Assembly (NCBI GenBank): GCA_028718405.1
Contig: JAQULV010000024.1
Span: forward strand, 1 to 9,434
Direction: 5' to 3'
DNA from: Smithellaceae bacterium
GTDB taxonomy: Bacteria > Desulfobacterota > Syntrophia > Syntrophales > JAQULV01
Length of the DNA: 9,434 bases
In this document: positions 1 to 6,565 of the stretch, piece after piece
Layout: every line of letters begins with the position of its first letter
Position numbering within the stretch: the stretch's first letter is position 1
Notes under the pieces: model-generated
What the model was told of the DNA's origin: nothing
The model's input: the letters and a program-made list of their open reading frames with translations, nothing else
The model's database searches: none
Position numbers and translations under genes: made by a program

Positions 1-2964
1 GTTGTCACGGTGACGACGGTATATACGGGCGCCGATCCGGAGTTGGTATCGGGGTTTATCACGACGCCGCTGGAGAACTCCATCGCCCAGGCCGAAGGGA
101 TCGACTACATGACGTCGGCAAGTACCCTGGGCGTAAGCGTCATTACCGCGAACCTGCGTCTCAATTACAACTCCAGCTACGCCATGACCGAGATAAACAC
201 CAAGGTCAACGCCGTTCTGAATCGATTGCCGAAGGACGCGCAGCAGCCCGTCATCACCATATCGAAAGGCGAAACAATCGGTTCCATGATCATCGCCTTC
301 GACAGCAAAGACATGCCGACGAACAACATCACCGACTACCTGATCCGCGTCGTGCAGCCCAAGCTCCAGGCCGTGGAGGGCGTGCAAACGGCCCAGATTC
401 TCGGCGGGCAGGAATTCGCCCTGCGAGCCTGGCTCGACCCGGAGAAGTTGGCCGCACATAACCTTACCGCGACCGATGTTCACAACGCGCTGGCAGCGAA
501 CAACTTTATCTCGGCGCTGGGCAGTACCAAGGGGCAGATGGTGGCCGTCGATATCACGGCCGGAACCGGCCTAGAGTCAGTCGATGAGTTCAAGAACCTC
601 GTCATCGGGTCGGCAAACGGCGCAATCGTCCGGCTGGGCGACGTTGCCAACGTCACCCTCGGCGCGGAAAGCTACGATGCCGCGGTTCATTTCGACGAGA
701 AGAGCGCCGTTGTCATGAGCATCATGGTGGCTCCCAAGGCGAACCTGCTTACAGTAGCGAAGAAGGTTCGCGATGTCTTTCCTTCCATTCAGCAGCAAAT
801 GCCCCAGGGCCTCGATGGAAAGATTGTTTACGACGCCACAGAATACGTGAACAGCTCGATCAAAGAGGTTGTCATTACGATCTTTGAGGCGCTGCTGATC
901 GTGACGCTGGTTATCTTCCTGACACTGGGTTCGGCGCGGTCCGTGGTGATCCCCGTCGTAGCGATTCCGCTTTCGCTTATCGGGACATTCTTCATCATGC
1001 TGGCCTTGGGCTACACGATCAACCTCATGACGCTTCTGGCCTTGGTTCTCGCCATTGGACTTGTCGTGGACGACGCGATCATCGTTGTCGAAAACGTGCA
1101 TCGGCACATGGACGAAGGCCTGCCGCTTCTCGACGCTTGCTTGCAAGCTGCCCGTGAACTGGGAAACCCGATCATTGCCATGACGGTGGTACTTATCGCC
1201 GTGTATATTCCCATCGGGTTCATGGGCGGCCTGACGGGGGCGCTGTTCACGGAGTTTGCCTATACCCTGGCCGCTACCGTAGTCGTCTCGGCCGTGATTG
1301 CGCTGACGCTTTCGCCGATGATGTCTTCGCGTTTTCTGAAGGAGACTGTTCCCGGCAAACGCCACCGCTTCACTGAGTTCATTGACGGACAATTCAGCCG
1401 CGTCCGCGGCACCTATGAACGTCTGCTGCACGGTGCCTTGAACAGCCTGCCGGTCGTCGCGGTCTTTGCCGTGATCATCCTGACGAGCATCTATTTCCTT
1501 TTCGCCAGCGCCAAGAGCGAGCTCGCTCCCCAGGAAGACCAAGGTTTCATCATCACCATGTACACGGCGGCACCGGATGCCAGCCTCCAGCAAACGCAGC
1601 TCTATTCGGAGGAGGCGATGAAGATGCTGTCGCGCATCCCGGAAGTCACGCATCTGTTCCGGGTGGAAGGTTTCAACGGGAAGAACTCCGCCTTCGGCGG
1701 TCTGGTCCTGAAACCCTGGGACCAGCGGTCTCGCACGACCAACGTAATTCAGCCGGAGGTCCAGATGAAACTGGGAACGATCGCCGGTGCCCAGGCGGCG
1801 GCCTTCCAACCTCCGCCTCTGCCGGGCACGGGTCACGGCCTTCCCGTAGCGTTCGTGATCGGAACGACCGAGCCGTACGAACGACTGAACGAGGTATCGC
1901 AGGCGCTTCTCGCCAAGGCTCAGGCCAGCGGCTTGTTCATGTACGTCGATACCGACCTGAAGATCGATAAGCCCGGAACGGTGGTCGAGTTCGACCGCGA
2001 CAAGGCGGCGCTTTTGGGACTTACAATGTCGGATCTGGGCGCGGCGATGGGGTCCATGCTGGGCGGTGGCTATGTCAATTACTTCGCTCTCTCGGGCAGA
2101 TCTTACAAGGTCATCCCGCAGGTGAAACAGGACGAGCGGCTCATCGCCGATCAGTTGATGAGCTACTACATCAAAACCCCTGACGGCAGCTCGGTACCTC
2201 TTTCGACGGTGGCGCATCTCAGGACGACGGTGGCGCCCGAGTCGATTAACCATTTCCAGCAGCTCAACAGCGCGACGATCTCGGCGCTTCTCACCCCCGG
2301 CATCACCCTTGGGGAAGGCCTGGCAAAACTCAACGAGTTGGCCAAGTCAATACTGCCGCAGGGCTACACCATCGATTACGCCGGCGAATCCAGGCAGTAC
2401 ATGCAGGAATCGAGCACGCTGCTGGTCACGTTCCTGTTTGCCATGATCATCATTTACCTGGCGCTGGCGGCATTGTTCGAGAGTTTCCGCGATCCGGCCA
2501 TCATCCTCGTCAGCGTCCCCATGTCGATCTGCGGGGCGTTGATCTTCATTAGTCTGGGCATCGGCGGGGCGAGCCTCAACATCTATACCGAGGTGGGTTT
2601 GGTGACGCTTATCGGTCTCGTGAGTAAACACGGTATCCTCATCGTCCAGTTCGCCAACGATCTGCAGCGCCAAGGAAAGAGCAAGCGCGAGGCGATCGAA
2701 GCGGCGGCAGGCATCCGGCTCCGTCCGATCCTCATGACGACGGGGGCGATGGTCCTGGGAGTGATGCCATTGGTTTTCGCCAGCGGCGCCGGCGCGGGCG
2801 GGAGATTCAACATGGGGCTGGTGATCTCATCCGGCCTGGCCATCGGCACGCTCTTTACGCTTTTCGTCGTGCCGGCGGTGTATCTCTTCCTGGCGACGGA
2901 GCACAGCCGTCGCGAAGCAGGCAAAGATAAAACGAGAGACGACTCGACGGAAACGGTGAACTGA
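1..2964 (+). CDS. RND multidrug efflux permease (HAE-1/AcrB family, MexK-like), 5' end missing
   Basis: Inner-membrane proton-driven efflux subunit that works with a periplasmic adaptor and an outer-membrane channel. The reading frame is open from the first base. It begins in the PN1 porter region (YTGADPELV, equivalent to YPGAD near residue 50 of AcrB), so about 40 residues including TM1 lie outside the window. The 987 residues seen plus these give the usual length of about 1030. The GTG at position 10 is internal and not a start. TM4 carries the proton-relay pair Asp-Asp in GLVVDDAIIVVEN (codons at 1069-1074). The TM10 lysine is in VSKHGILIV (codon at 2626). The porter segment resembles the MexK branch more than AcrB (FITTPLE, GIDYMTS, ALRAWLDPEKLAA), judged from memory. 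The C-terminal tail is charged and cytoplasmic. No outer-membrane factor gene follows, so this is probably the last gene of its operon. Substrates cannot be told from sequence. Confidence 0.96.
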   Translation, partial: VVTVTTVYTGADPELVSGFITTPLENSIAQAEGIDYMTSASTLGVSVITANLRLNYNSSYAMTEINTKVNAVLNRLPKDAQQPVITISKGETIGSMIIAFDSKDMPTNNITDYLIRVVQPKLQAVEGVQTAQILGGQEFALRAWLDPEKLAAHNLTATDVHNALAANNFISALGSTKGQMVAVDITAGTGLESVDEFKNLVIGSANGAIVRLGDVANVTLGAESYDAAVHFDEKSAVVMSIMVAPKANLLTVAKKVRDVFPSIQQQMPQGLDGKIVYDATEYVNSSIKEVVITIFEALLIVTLVIFLTLGSARSVVIPVVAIPLSLIGTFFIMLALGYTINLMTLLALVLAIGLVVDDAIIVVENVHRHMDEGLPLLDACLQAARELGNPIIAMTVVLIAVYIPIGFMGGLTGALFTEFAYTLAATVVVSAVIALTLSPMMSSRFLKETVPGKRHRFTEFIDGQFSRVRGTYERLLHGALNSLPVVAVFAVIILTSIYFLFASAKSELAPQEDQGFIITMYTAAPDASLQQTQLYSEEAMKMLSRIPEVTHLFRVEGFNGKNSAFGGLVLKPWDQRSRTTNVIQPEVQMKLGTIAGAQAAAFQPPPLPGTGHGLPVAFVIGTTEPYERLNEVSQALLAKAQASGLFMYVDTDLKIDKPGTVVEFDRDKAALLGLTMSDLGAAMGSMLGGGYVNYFALSGRSYKVIPQVKQDERLIADQLMSYYIKTPDGSSVPLSTVAHLRTTVAPESINHFQQLNSATISALLTPGITLGEGLAKLNELAKSILPQGYTIDYAGESRQYMQESSTLLVTFLFAMIIIYLALAALFESFRDPAIILVSVPMSICGALIFISLGIGGASLNIYTEVGLVTLIGLVSKHGILIVQFANDLQRQGKSKREAIEAAAGIRLRPILMTTGAMVLGVMPLVFASGAGAGGRFNMGLVISSGLAIGTLFTLFVVPAVYLFLATEHSRREAGKDKTRDDSTETVN

Positions 2965-3113
2965 AAGAAAAGGCGTAAAGGATTGTTCCCCGCGTCGGGG
3001 CTCGGTGACGCCCGGAAGGGCAGCCTGGGATGCCGGAACTGAAAGAAATTCACTTCCACAGACGCAACCGGAAGATATCGGGAAGGGCTTGATAGTCGTG
3101 AGTCCCTGGCGTG

Positions 3114-3143
3114 CAACCCGTTCCGGGTTGTTTAGCGTTTTCC
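3114..3143 (+). terminator. Candidate intrinsic terminator for the RND operon
   Basis: A perfect 7-bp stem, CAACCCG (3114-3120) with CGGGTTG (3124-3130), has a 3-nt loop TTC and is followed by TTTAGCGTTTT. The T-run is interrupted, so termination may be partial. It lies 150 nt after the RND stop codon and upstream of the SDR promoter region, where a terminator would be expected. Confidence 0.5.
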
Positions 3144-3366
3144 CGGGACAGGTACCGAAGATTTTTACCCGCCGTCCCAGCAATTTCCATGCTCCTTGCC
3201 TTATCCTTTTTCGGAATCTTGCTTTTTCCCTGCCCGGAATTCTTCCCCGCTTCATCTGAAATCAGCTGCCTTTGCCGTAAGAAGGTTATGTCCGGAAAGA
3301 AGGCGCAGCTCTACGTTAGCTCGCCAGGATGCTTACAAAAGTTTTACAGAAGAAGAAAAACGGGTG

Positions 3367-3375
3367 TGGTATAGA
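3367..3375 (+). promoter_or_regulatory. Possible extended -10 promoter for the SDR gene
   Basis: TGG-TATAGA reads as an extended -10 element (TGn followed by a 5/6 match to TATAAT), 51 nt before the ATG at 3426. The best -35-like hexamer, TTTACA at 3343-3348, sits 21 nt upstream, which is too far for a normal spacer. The extended -10 would have to compensate. The call rests on sequence match alone. Confidence 0.35.
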
Positions 3376-3383
3376 ACGAGAAA

Positions 3384-3399
3384 ATCTGATTGATCAGAT
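3384..3399. promoter_or_regulatory. 16-bp palindrome, candidate operator of the SDR gene
   Basis: ATCTGAT-TG-ATCAGAT has perfect 7-bp arms around a TG centre. It lies just downstream of the candidate -10 at 3370-3375, about where transcription would start, and ends 15 nt before the ribosome binding site. That position would suit a repressor site. No regulator family can be assigned. Confidence 0.35.
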
Positions 3400-3413
3400 C
3401 CAATGTCACATAC

Positions 3414-3418
3414 AGGAG
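3414..3418 (+). promoter_or_regulatory. Ribosome binding site fixing the SDR start at 3426
   Basis: AGGAG lies 7 nt before ATG 3426. The same frame opens earlier, with a TTG at 3390. That codon lies inside the palindrome and has no Shine-Dalgarno site, and the dinucleotide-binding motif begins properly from the ATG (MRILVTGGAG). Confidence 0.75.
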
Positions 3419-3425
3419 TTGGGAA

Positions 3426-4382
3426 ATGCGTATTCTCGTAACGGGTGGTGCTGGTAGGTTAGGAATCAGTGTGTGCAAGACTTTTATGAATGATGGTTTT
3501 CAGGTGCGGATGTTTGATCTGGATACGCCGCGTAATCGCGAGAACATTAAAGAGCTGGGACAAAAGGCTGAAATCCGCTGGGGTGATATCACGCAACGGG
3601 ATTCGGTTCAAAAGGCCATGGAGAATGTGGATGCGATAGTACACATGGCGGCAATCTTGCCTCCGCTGGCCGACGAGAGGCCTGACCTGACCGACAAGGT
3701 CAATGTGGGAGGAACAAAAATACTCGTCGACTTGATAAAAGAAAAGGGGATGCGCATCCCTTTTCTGTTCACCTCCTCGGTCAGCGTTTTCGGTCCCACG
3801 CCACAAGCCAAAGAACCGATCTGCGCGGAAAAGACGGCCCCCTGCCCGCAAGGGGCATACGCCGAGGCGAAGCTCAGAGCCGAGAACTTGATCAAAGAGT
3901 CGGGGATTGATTACCTCATCCTGCGTTTGACGGCGGTCATGTACTTTAGCTTTGAGGTGAGCGATCTCAAGCGGATGTTTACGGTTCCCTTGGACACCCG
4001 GGTGGAATTCTGCCATCCTGAAGATCTGGCTTTGGCGATACTGAATGCGGTGAAGAATTTTGACGCTGTCAAGGGCGATACCCTGGTTATCAGCGGCGGC
4101 CCGGAGCAGCGGATGTTATATCGCGAAATGGTCGGCAGGATACTGAACGTTATGAAGTTGCCTCTGCCCCCGGCGCGGAAATTTACCCAAGAACCTTATT
4201 TCCTCGACTGGTATGATACGACAAAGTCCCAGAAGTTTCTTAAATTCCAAAAAAGGACGTTTGCCGATTACCTGCGTGATTATTCCCAAGGGCTTGCTAA
4301 ACAGTATACGGCCCTATTTTTGCCCTTTATGCGCAACTTCGTTGGCCCCGTATTCGGGAGGGTTGTGGTTTATTTCATGTAG
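3426..4382 (+). CDS. NAD-dependent epimerase/dehydratase (extended SDR family)
   Basis: A 318-residue cytoplasmic oxidoreductase-type protein with a Rossmann fold at the N-terminus. The glycine motif GGAGRLG is at residues 7-13. An acidic residue follows at the end of strand 2 (Asp31 in MFDLD), which favours NAD(H) over NADP(H). Asp-Ile at 54-55 (GDIT) is the usual adenine-contact region, and HMAA at 73-76 matches the family's HxAA motif. The catalytic set is present: Ser117/Ser118 (FTSSVSVFG) and Tyr145-x-x-x-Lys149 (YAEAK). Length is normal for the family. The C-terminal substrate domain ends in a hydrophobic, basic stretch (RNFVGPVFGRVVVYFM) that could touch the membrane. The substrate is not identifiable; nucleotide-sugar epimerase, hydroxysteroid-type dehydrogenase or reductase are all open. 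It stands alone between two long spacers. Two sampled 60-nt lines are 45-47% GC against 58-62% in the operon downstream, which suggests later acquisition. Confidence 0.9.
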   Translation: MRILVTGGAGRLGISVCKTFMNDGFQVRMFDLDTPRNRENIKELGQKAEIRWGDITQRDSVQKAMENVDAIVHMAAILPPLADERPDLTDKVNVGGTKILVDLIKEKGMRIPFLFTSSVSVFGPTPQAKEPICAEKTAPCPQGAYAEAKLRAENLIKESGIDYLILRLTAVMYFSFEVSDLKRMFTVPLDTRVEFCHPEDLALAILNAVKNFDAVKGDTLVISGGPEQRMLYREMVGRILNVMKLPLPPARKFTQEPYFLDWYDTTKSQKFLKFQKRTFADYLRDYSQGLAKQYTALFLPFMRNFVGPVFGRVVVYFM

Positions 4383-4393
4383 ATAAGAACGTT

Positions 4394-4432
4394 TAAGATT
4401 GCCACGGCGCTTTCGAGCCCCTCGCAAGGACA
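4394..4432. repeat. Degenerate dispersed repeat, GATTGCC...CTCGCAA type
   Basis: The segment resembles the intergenic repeat seen in many proteobacterial genomes with the general form AGATTGC-(GC-rich, CGCTTCG-like)-CTCGCAATGAC. Here the ends AAGATTGCCACGG and CCCTCGCAAGGAC are recognisable, and the centre CGCTTTCGAG is changed. Recognition is from memory of the general pattern. No second copy lies in the window. Confidence 0.4.
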
Positions 4433-4445
4433 TCCTCTTTCCTTT

Positions 4446-4610
4446 TGTCATGCCCCTCAGGCGGGCACCCATGAACATGCGGTCCGGATTCCAGCATCAG
4501 TCTATACCTGCGCAGGCAGAGGCGGGAATGGCAATTCTTAAGGACGGGATTCATTCCTCACTCCACCCCCGGATCAAGTCCGGCAGGCTCTGCGCGGGCG
4601 GGAGCGGAGG
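4446..4610. repeat. Degenerate dispersed repeats (TGTCAT...GGCGGGAATGG and CCGGATCAAGTCCGG types)
   Basis: Several short pieces look like worn copies of common intergenic repeats. TGTCATGCCCCTCAGGCGGG is followed by GGATTCCAGCAT at 4485-4496. A perfect 10-bp palindrome CCTGCGCAGG is at 4507-4516, followed by GGCGGGAATGG. CCGGA-TCAAG-TCCGG at 4569-4583 is a hairpin with 5-bp arms. The mix of inverted pieces suggests nested or decayed small elements that do not code for protein. The outer limits are approximate. Confidence 0.45.
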
Positions 4611-4749
4611 ACAACCTCTTCACTCCCACCGTTTTGCCTGTTGAAAGAAAGCCTCTCTTTTGATAGGGTGCCTTGGATCTTCCCTAGTACAGTCCAACCT
4701 GGCCGACGTTCCCCGTTTAATTTCTGGAGCGCTGCCGAAAAGAAAAACT

Positions 4750-4771
4750 AAATTGATTGACCAGTCAATTT
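4750..4771. promoter_or_regulatory. Inverted-repeat operator candidate upstream of the carboxylase operon
   Basis: The segment contains two nested inverted repeats: AAATTGA/TCAATTT (7-bp arms, 8-nt spacer) and, inside, ATTGAC-CA-GTCAAT (4756-4769, 6-bp arms, 2-nt spacer). Size and symmetry fit a dimeric repressor such as a TetR-family acyl-CoA-responsive regulator, a common kind of control for fatty and branched acyl-CoA genes. No regulator gene lies in the window, so the family is an inference. Confidence 0.5.
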
Positions 4772-4780
4772 GTTTATGAT
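4753..4780 (+). promoter_or_regulatory. Candidate sigma-70 promoter of the carboxylase operon
   Basis: TTGATT (4753-4758, 4/6 match) and TATGAT (4775-4780, 5/6 match) are separated by 16 bp. This is the best promoter-like pair upstream of the four-gene operon. It would give a leader of about 80 nt before the ATG at 4868. The -35 box and spacer are covered by the inverted repeat at 4750-4771, so the promoter is probably repressible. Confidence 0.5.
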
Positions 4781-4854
4781 TAATAGATACCACCGCGATT
4801 TGTAACGCAGGTACCGCCGGCTTCCGTCCGGACGGTCCTTCAAATCATAGTTCC

Positions 4855-4862
4855 AAGGAGGG
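4855..4862 (+). promoter_or_regulatory. Strong ribosome binding site fixing the carboxyltransferase start at 4868
   Basis: AAGGAGGG ends 5 nt before ATG 4868. A TTG directly before the ATG (4865) would open the same frame one codon earlier, but it is too close to the Shine-Dalgarno site and is the weaker start codon. Confidence 0.8.
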
Positions 4863-4867
4863 TATTG

Positions 4868-6544
4868 ATGGCAGAGGAAAAGAAGGCGAGGATTTCCAGG
4901 GCCGAGCGCCTGGAGAAGGAAAGGGAGGAAAACCTCAATCACTGGGAGGCACAGGACGAGGTTCTTCTCAAGCATCGTCAGGAAGCGTACGACATCGGCG
5001 GTGCCGATCAGGTCGCACGTCTGGCCAAGCAGAACAAGAAGCCCATGCGCGAACTGGTGAAGATGCTCATCGATCCGGGAACTGAGTTCTTCGAGGTCGG
5101 CATCGATGCGGGTTTTGAGATCGGCAAGAAAAGGCTCTACGGAGGCGACGTCTACCGCGAGGAAAAGCGGGAGCACATCCCCGGTGGCGGCGTCATCACC
5201 GGCGTGGGCGTTGTCCAGGGCCAGGACTGTATGATCTTCGCCAACGAGAACCGCTTCGCGGCGGGGAGCTATTTTCCCATCACCTTGAAAAAACACATGC
5301 GCGCTCAGGCGATCGCCGAGCAGTGCGGACTGACTTGCATCTACATCGCGGACTCGGGAGGATTGAACCTGCCGCTGCAGGTCGGCGCCTTCGCCGATGA
5401 CGGACATTTCGGCAGCATGTTCTACAACATGTGCCGCATGTCGGCCAAGGGCATCAAGCAGTACACGCTCTCCACGGGCGGGAACACCGCCGGCGGCGCC
5501 TACATCGTTTATCTCGCGTCCGAGTCGGTCATGATCGAGAAACTCGCCTACGCCTTTCTGGCTGGCCCACCCATGGTCAAGGCCGCGATCGGCGAGACGG
5601 TCTCTATGGAAGATCTGGGCGGCGCCTACGTCCACACCCAGCACTCCGGCGGCTGCGACCACTTCGTCCGTTCCCAGGAGGAAGGGATCACGAAGCTCCG
5701 CGAGATCATGGCCTTCGAACCCAGGCAGAAACTCTACATCGACCGGCGCGAAACGCGCGAGCCCAAGTTTGACTTCCAGGAGATGATGCGCTGCACGCCC
5801 GTCGATACCTATCACTACATCAACATCAAAGACACGATCAAATGTCTCGCCGACGACAGTTACTTCCATGAATACAAGTCGACTTACGGCCCGGGCCGCG
5901 GCGATTCGATCGTCTGCGGAAAGATGTGGCTCAAAGGCATTCCGATTGGCGTCATCGCCTCCAACGCGAGCGGCGTCATCTACATCGAGGCGGCGAGGAA
6001 AGCCACCGAGTGGATGATCCGTTGCGGCAATTCGAAGCTCCCGGTTCTCTTTCTCCAGGGCTCGCCCGGCTACATGGTGGGGAAGGCCGAGGAATGGGGC
6101 GGGATCGGCAAGTACGGCGCCGACATGGTGCGTGCCTGCACGTGTCTGGACGTGCCCAAGGTTACCTACGTGATCGGTCCCGATCACGGCGCGGCGAACT
6201 ACGGTATGTGCGGCCGGGCCTTCAAGCCCAGGTTCGCGTTCACCACCATGAGAGGCCGGACGACCGTTATGTCGGGCAACACCGCCGGCTTCATCCTGGA
6301 GACGCTGCGCAGAAAGAACATCGAGGCCAAGGGCGGAGCGGTCAACGAAGAAGACATGGCGGCCTTCCGTCAGAAGATGAGGGAGCGCTACGACGAGGAA
6401 GGGCATCCCTTCTATACCGGATCGCTTCTGTTCCACGACGGCGTCATCGCCTTCAGCGAAGCCCGCGACAAGCTGGCCCGGGCCTTCGAGATTGCGCTAC
6501 GCGTCCCCGTGAAGGAATCGATCTGGGGAGACCTGAAAGTCTAA
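4868..6544 (+). CDS. Acyl-CoA carboxylase carboxyltransferase (beta) subunit, methylcrotonyl-CoA-carboxylase-like
   Basis: A 558-residue cytoplasmic enzyme of the crotonase-fold carboxyltransferase family. It moves CO2 between carboxybiotin and an acyl-CoA. Residues 1-40 are a charged, probably helical extension. The N-terminal domain has LIDPG (67-71), PGGGVITG (105-112), DSGG (162-165) and the oxyanion-type loop NTAGGAY (206-212). The block FLAGPPMVKAAIGE (230-243) and DLGGA after it closely follow methylcrotonyl-CoA carboxylase beta. The C-terminal domain has FLQGSPGYMVG (395-405), YGMCGRAF (445-452) and YDEEGHPFY (508-516), again MCC-like. Length is slightly above the usual 535. One odd point is that the conserved ARGK-type motif before LIDPG reads AKQNK here (53-57). 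Glutaconyl-CoA decarboxylase alpha is a relative but a poorer match. It is the first gene of the operon, 21 nt before the hydratase. No biotin carboxylase gene accompanies it. The family is certain; the substrate is inferred from neighbours. Confidence 0.92.
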   Translation: MAEEKKARISRAERLEKEREENLNHWEAQDEVLLKHRQEAYDIGGADQVARLAKQNKKPMRELVKMLIDPGTEFFEVGIDAGFEIGKKRLYGGDVYREEKREHIPGGGVITGVGVVQGQDCMIFANENRFAAGSYFPITLKKHMRAQAIAEQCGLTCIYIADSGGLNLPLQVGAFADDGHFGSMFYNMCRMSAKGIKQYTLSTGGNTAGGAYIVYLASESVMIEKLAYAFLAGPPMVKAAIGETVSMEDLGGAYVHTQHSGGCDHFVRSQEEGITKLREIMAFEPRQKLYIDRRETREPKFDFQEMMRCTPVDTYHYINIKDTIKCLADDSYFHEYKSTYGPGRGDSIVCGKMWLKGIPIGVIASNASGVIYIEAARKATEWMIRCGNSKLPVLFLQGSPGYMVGKAEEWGGIGKYGADMVRACTCLDVPKVTYVIGPDHGAANYGMCGRAFKPRFAFTTMRGRTTVMSGNTAGFILETLRRKNIEAKGGAVNEEDMAAFRQKMRERYDEEGHPFYTGSLLFHDGVIAFSEARDKLARAFEIALRVPVKESIWGDLKV

Positions 6545-6565
6545 ACGAGAAGCGGAGGGATTGAC

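Larger units (their letters stand above)
2965..3425. other. Intergenic spacer with no convincing gene
   Basis: A 461-bp gap between the RND gene and the SDR gene. It holds a small GC hairpin at 2988-3000 (CCCCG/CGGGG, 3-nt loop, no T-run), a terminator-like hairpin at 3114-3130, a T/C-rich stretch around 3160-3250, a possible extended -10 promoter at 3367-3375 and a 16-bp palindrome at 3384-3399. Short open frames here lack ribosome binding sites and recognisable protein motifs. A 13-bp sequence (GAACTGAAAGAAA) occurs at 2958-2970 and again at 3036-3048. Confidence 0.6.
4383..4749. other. Repeat-bearing intergenic spacer, no gene seen
   Basis: No gene is supported in this stretch. The first 230 bp hold degenerate dispersed-repeat sequence, listed separately. 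The rest, about 4612-4749, holds nothing recognisable. No clear intrinsic terminator follows the SDR stop codon. An 81-codon open frame at 4399-4644 runs through the repeats and translates into low-complexity sequence with no motif. Confidence 0.6.

Noticed and set aside
10..12. GTG as the start codon of the RND gene
   Set aside because: The frame is open to position 1, and the translation begins in the middle of the porter domain, so the true start and TM1 are upstream of the window.
577..2253. A 558-codon open frame on the minus strand opposite the RND gene
   Set aside because: The plus-strand frame has full RND motifs. The antisense translation is rich in Arg, His, Asp and Gln with no domain, as expected from the complement of GC-biased codons.
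2988..3060. GC-rich hairpin and purine-rich sequence after the RND gene, considered as a riboswitch
   Set aside because: I could not match the conserved core of a cobalamin, cyclic-di-GMP or other riboswitch class, and the next gene starts nearly 400 nt away with its own promoter candidate.
3189..3374. A 61-codon frame starting MLLALSFFGILLF that looks like a secreted peptide or lipoprotein
   Set aside because: There is no ribosome binding site before the ATG, the rest has no recognisable pattern, and a T/C-rich spacer readily gives hydrophobic translation.
4399..4644. An 81-codon open frame between the SDR gene and the carboxylase operon
   Set aside because: It runs through degenerate repeat sequence and has no ribosome site or motif.
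4748..6436. A 562-codon open frame on the minus strand opposite the carboxyltransferase gene
   Set aside because: It mirrors the codon positions of a clearly recognised gene and shows no motif or ribosome binding site.
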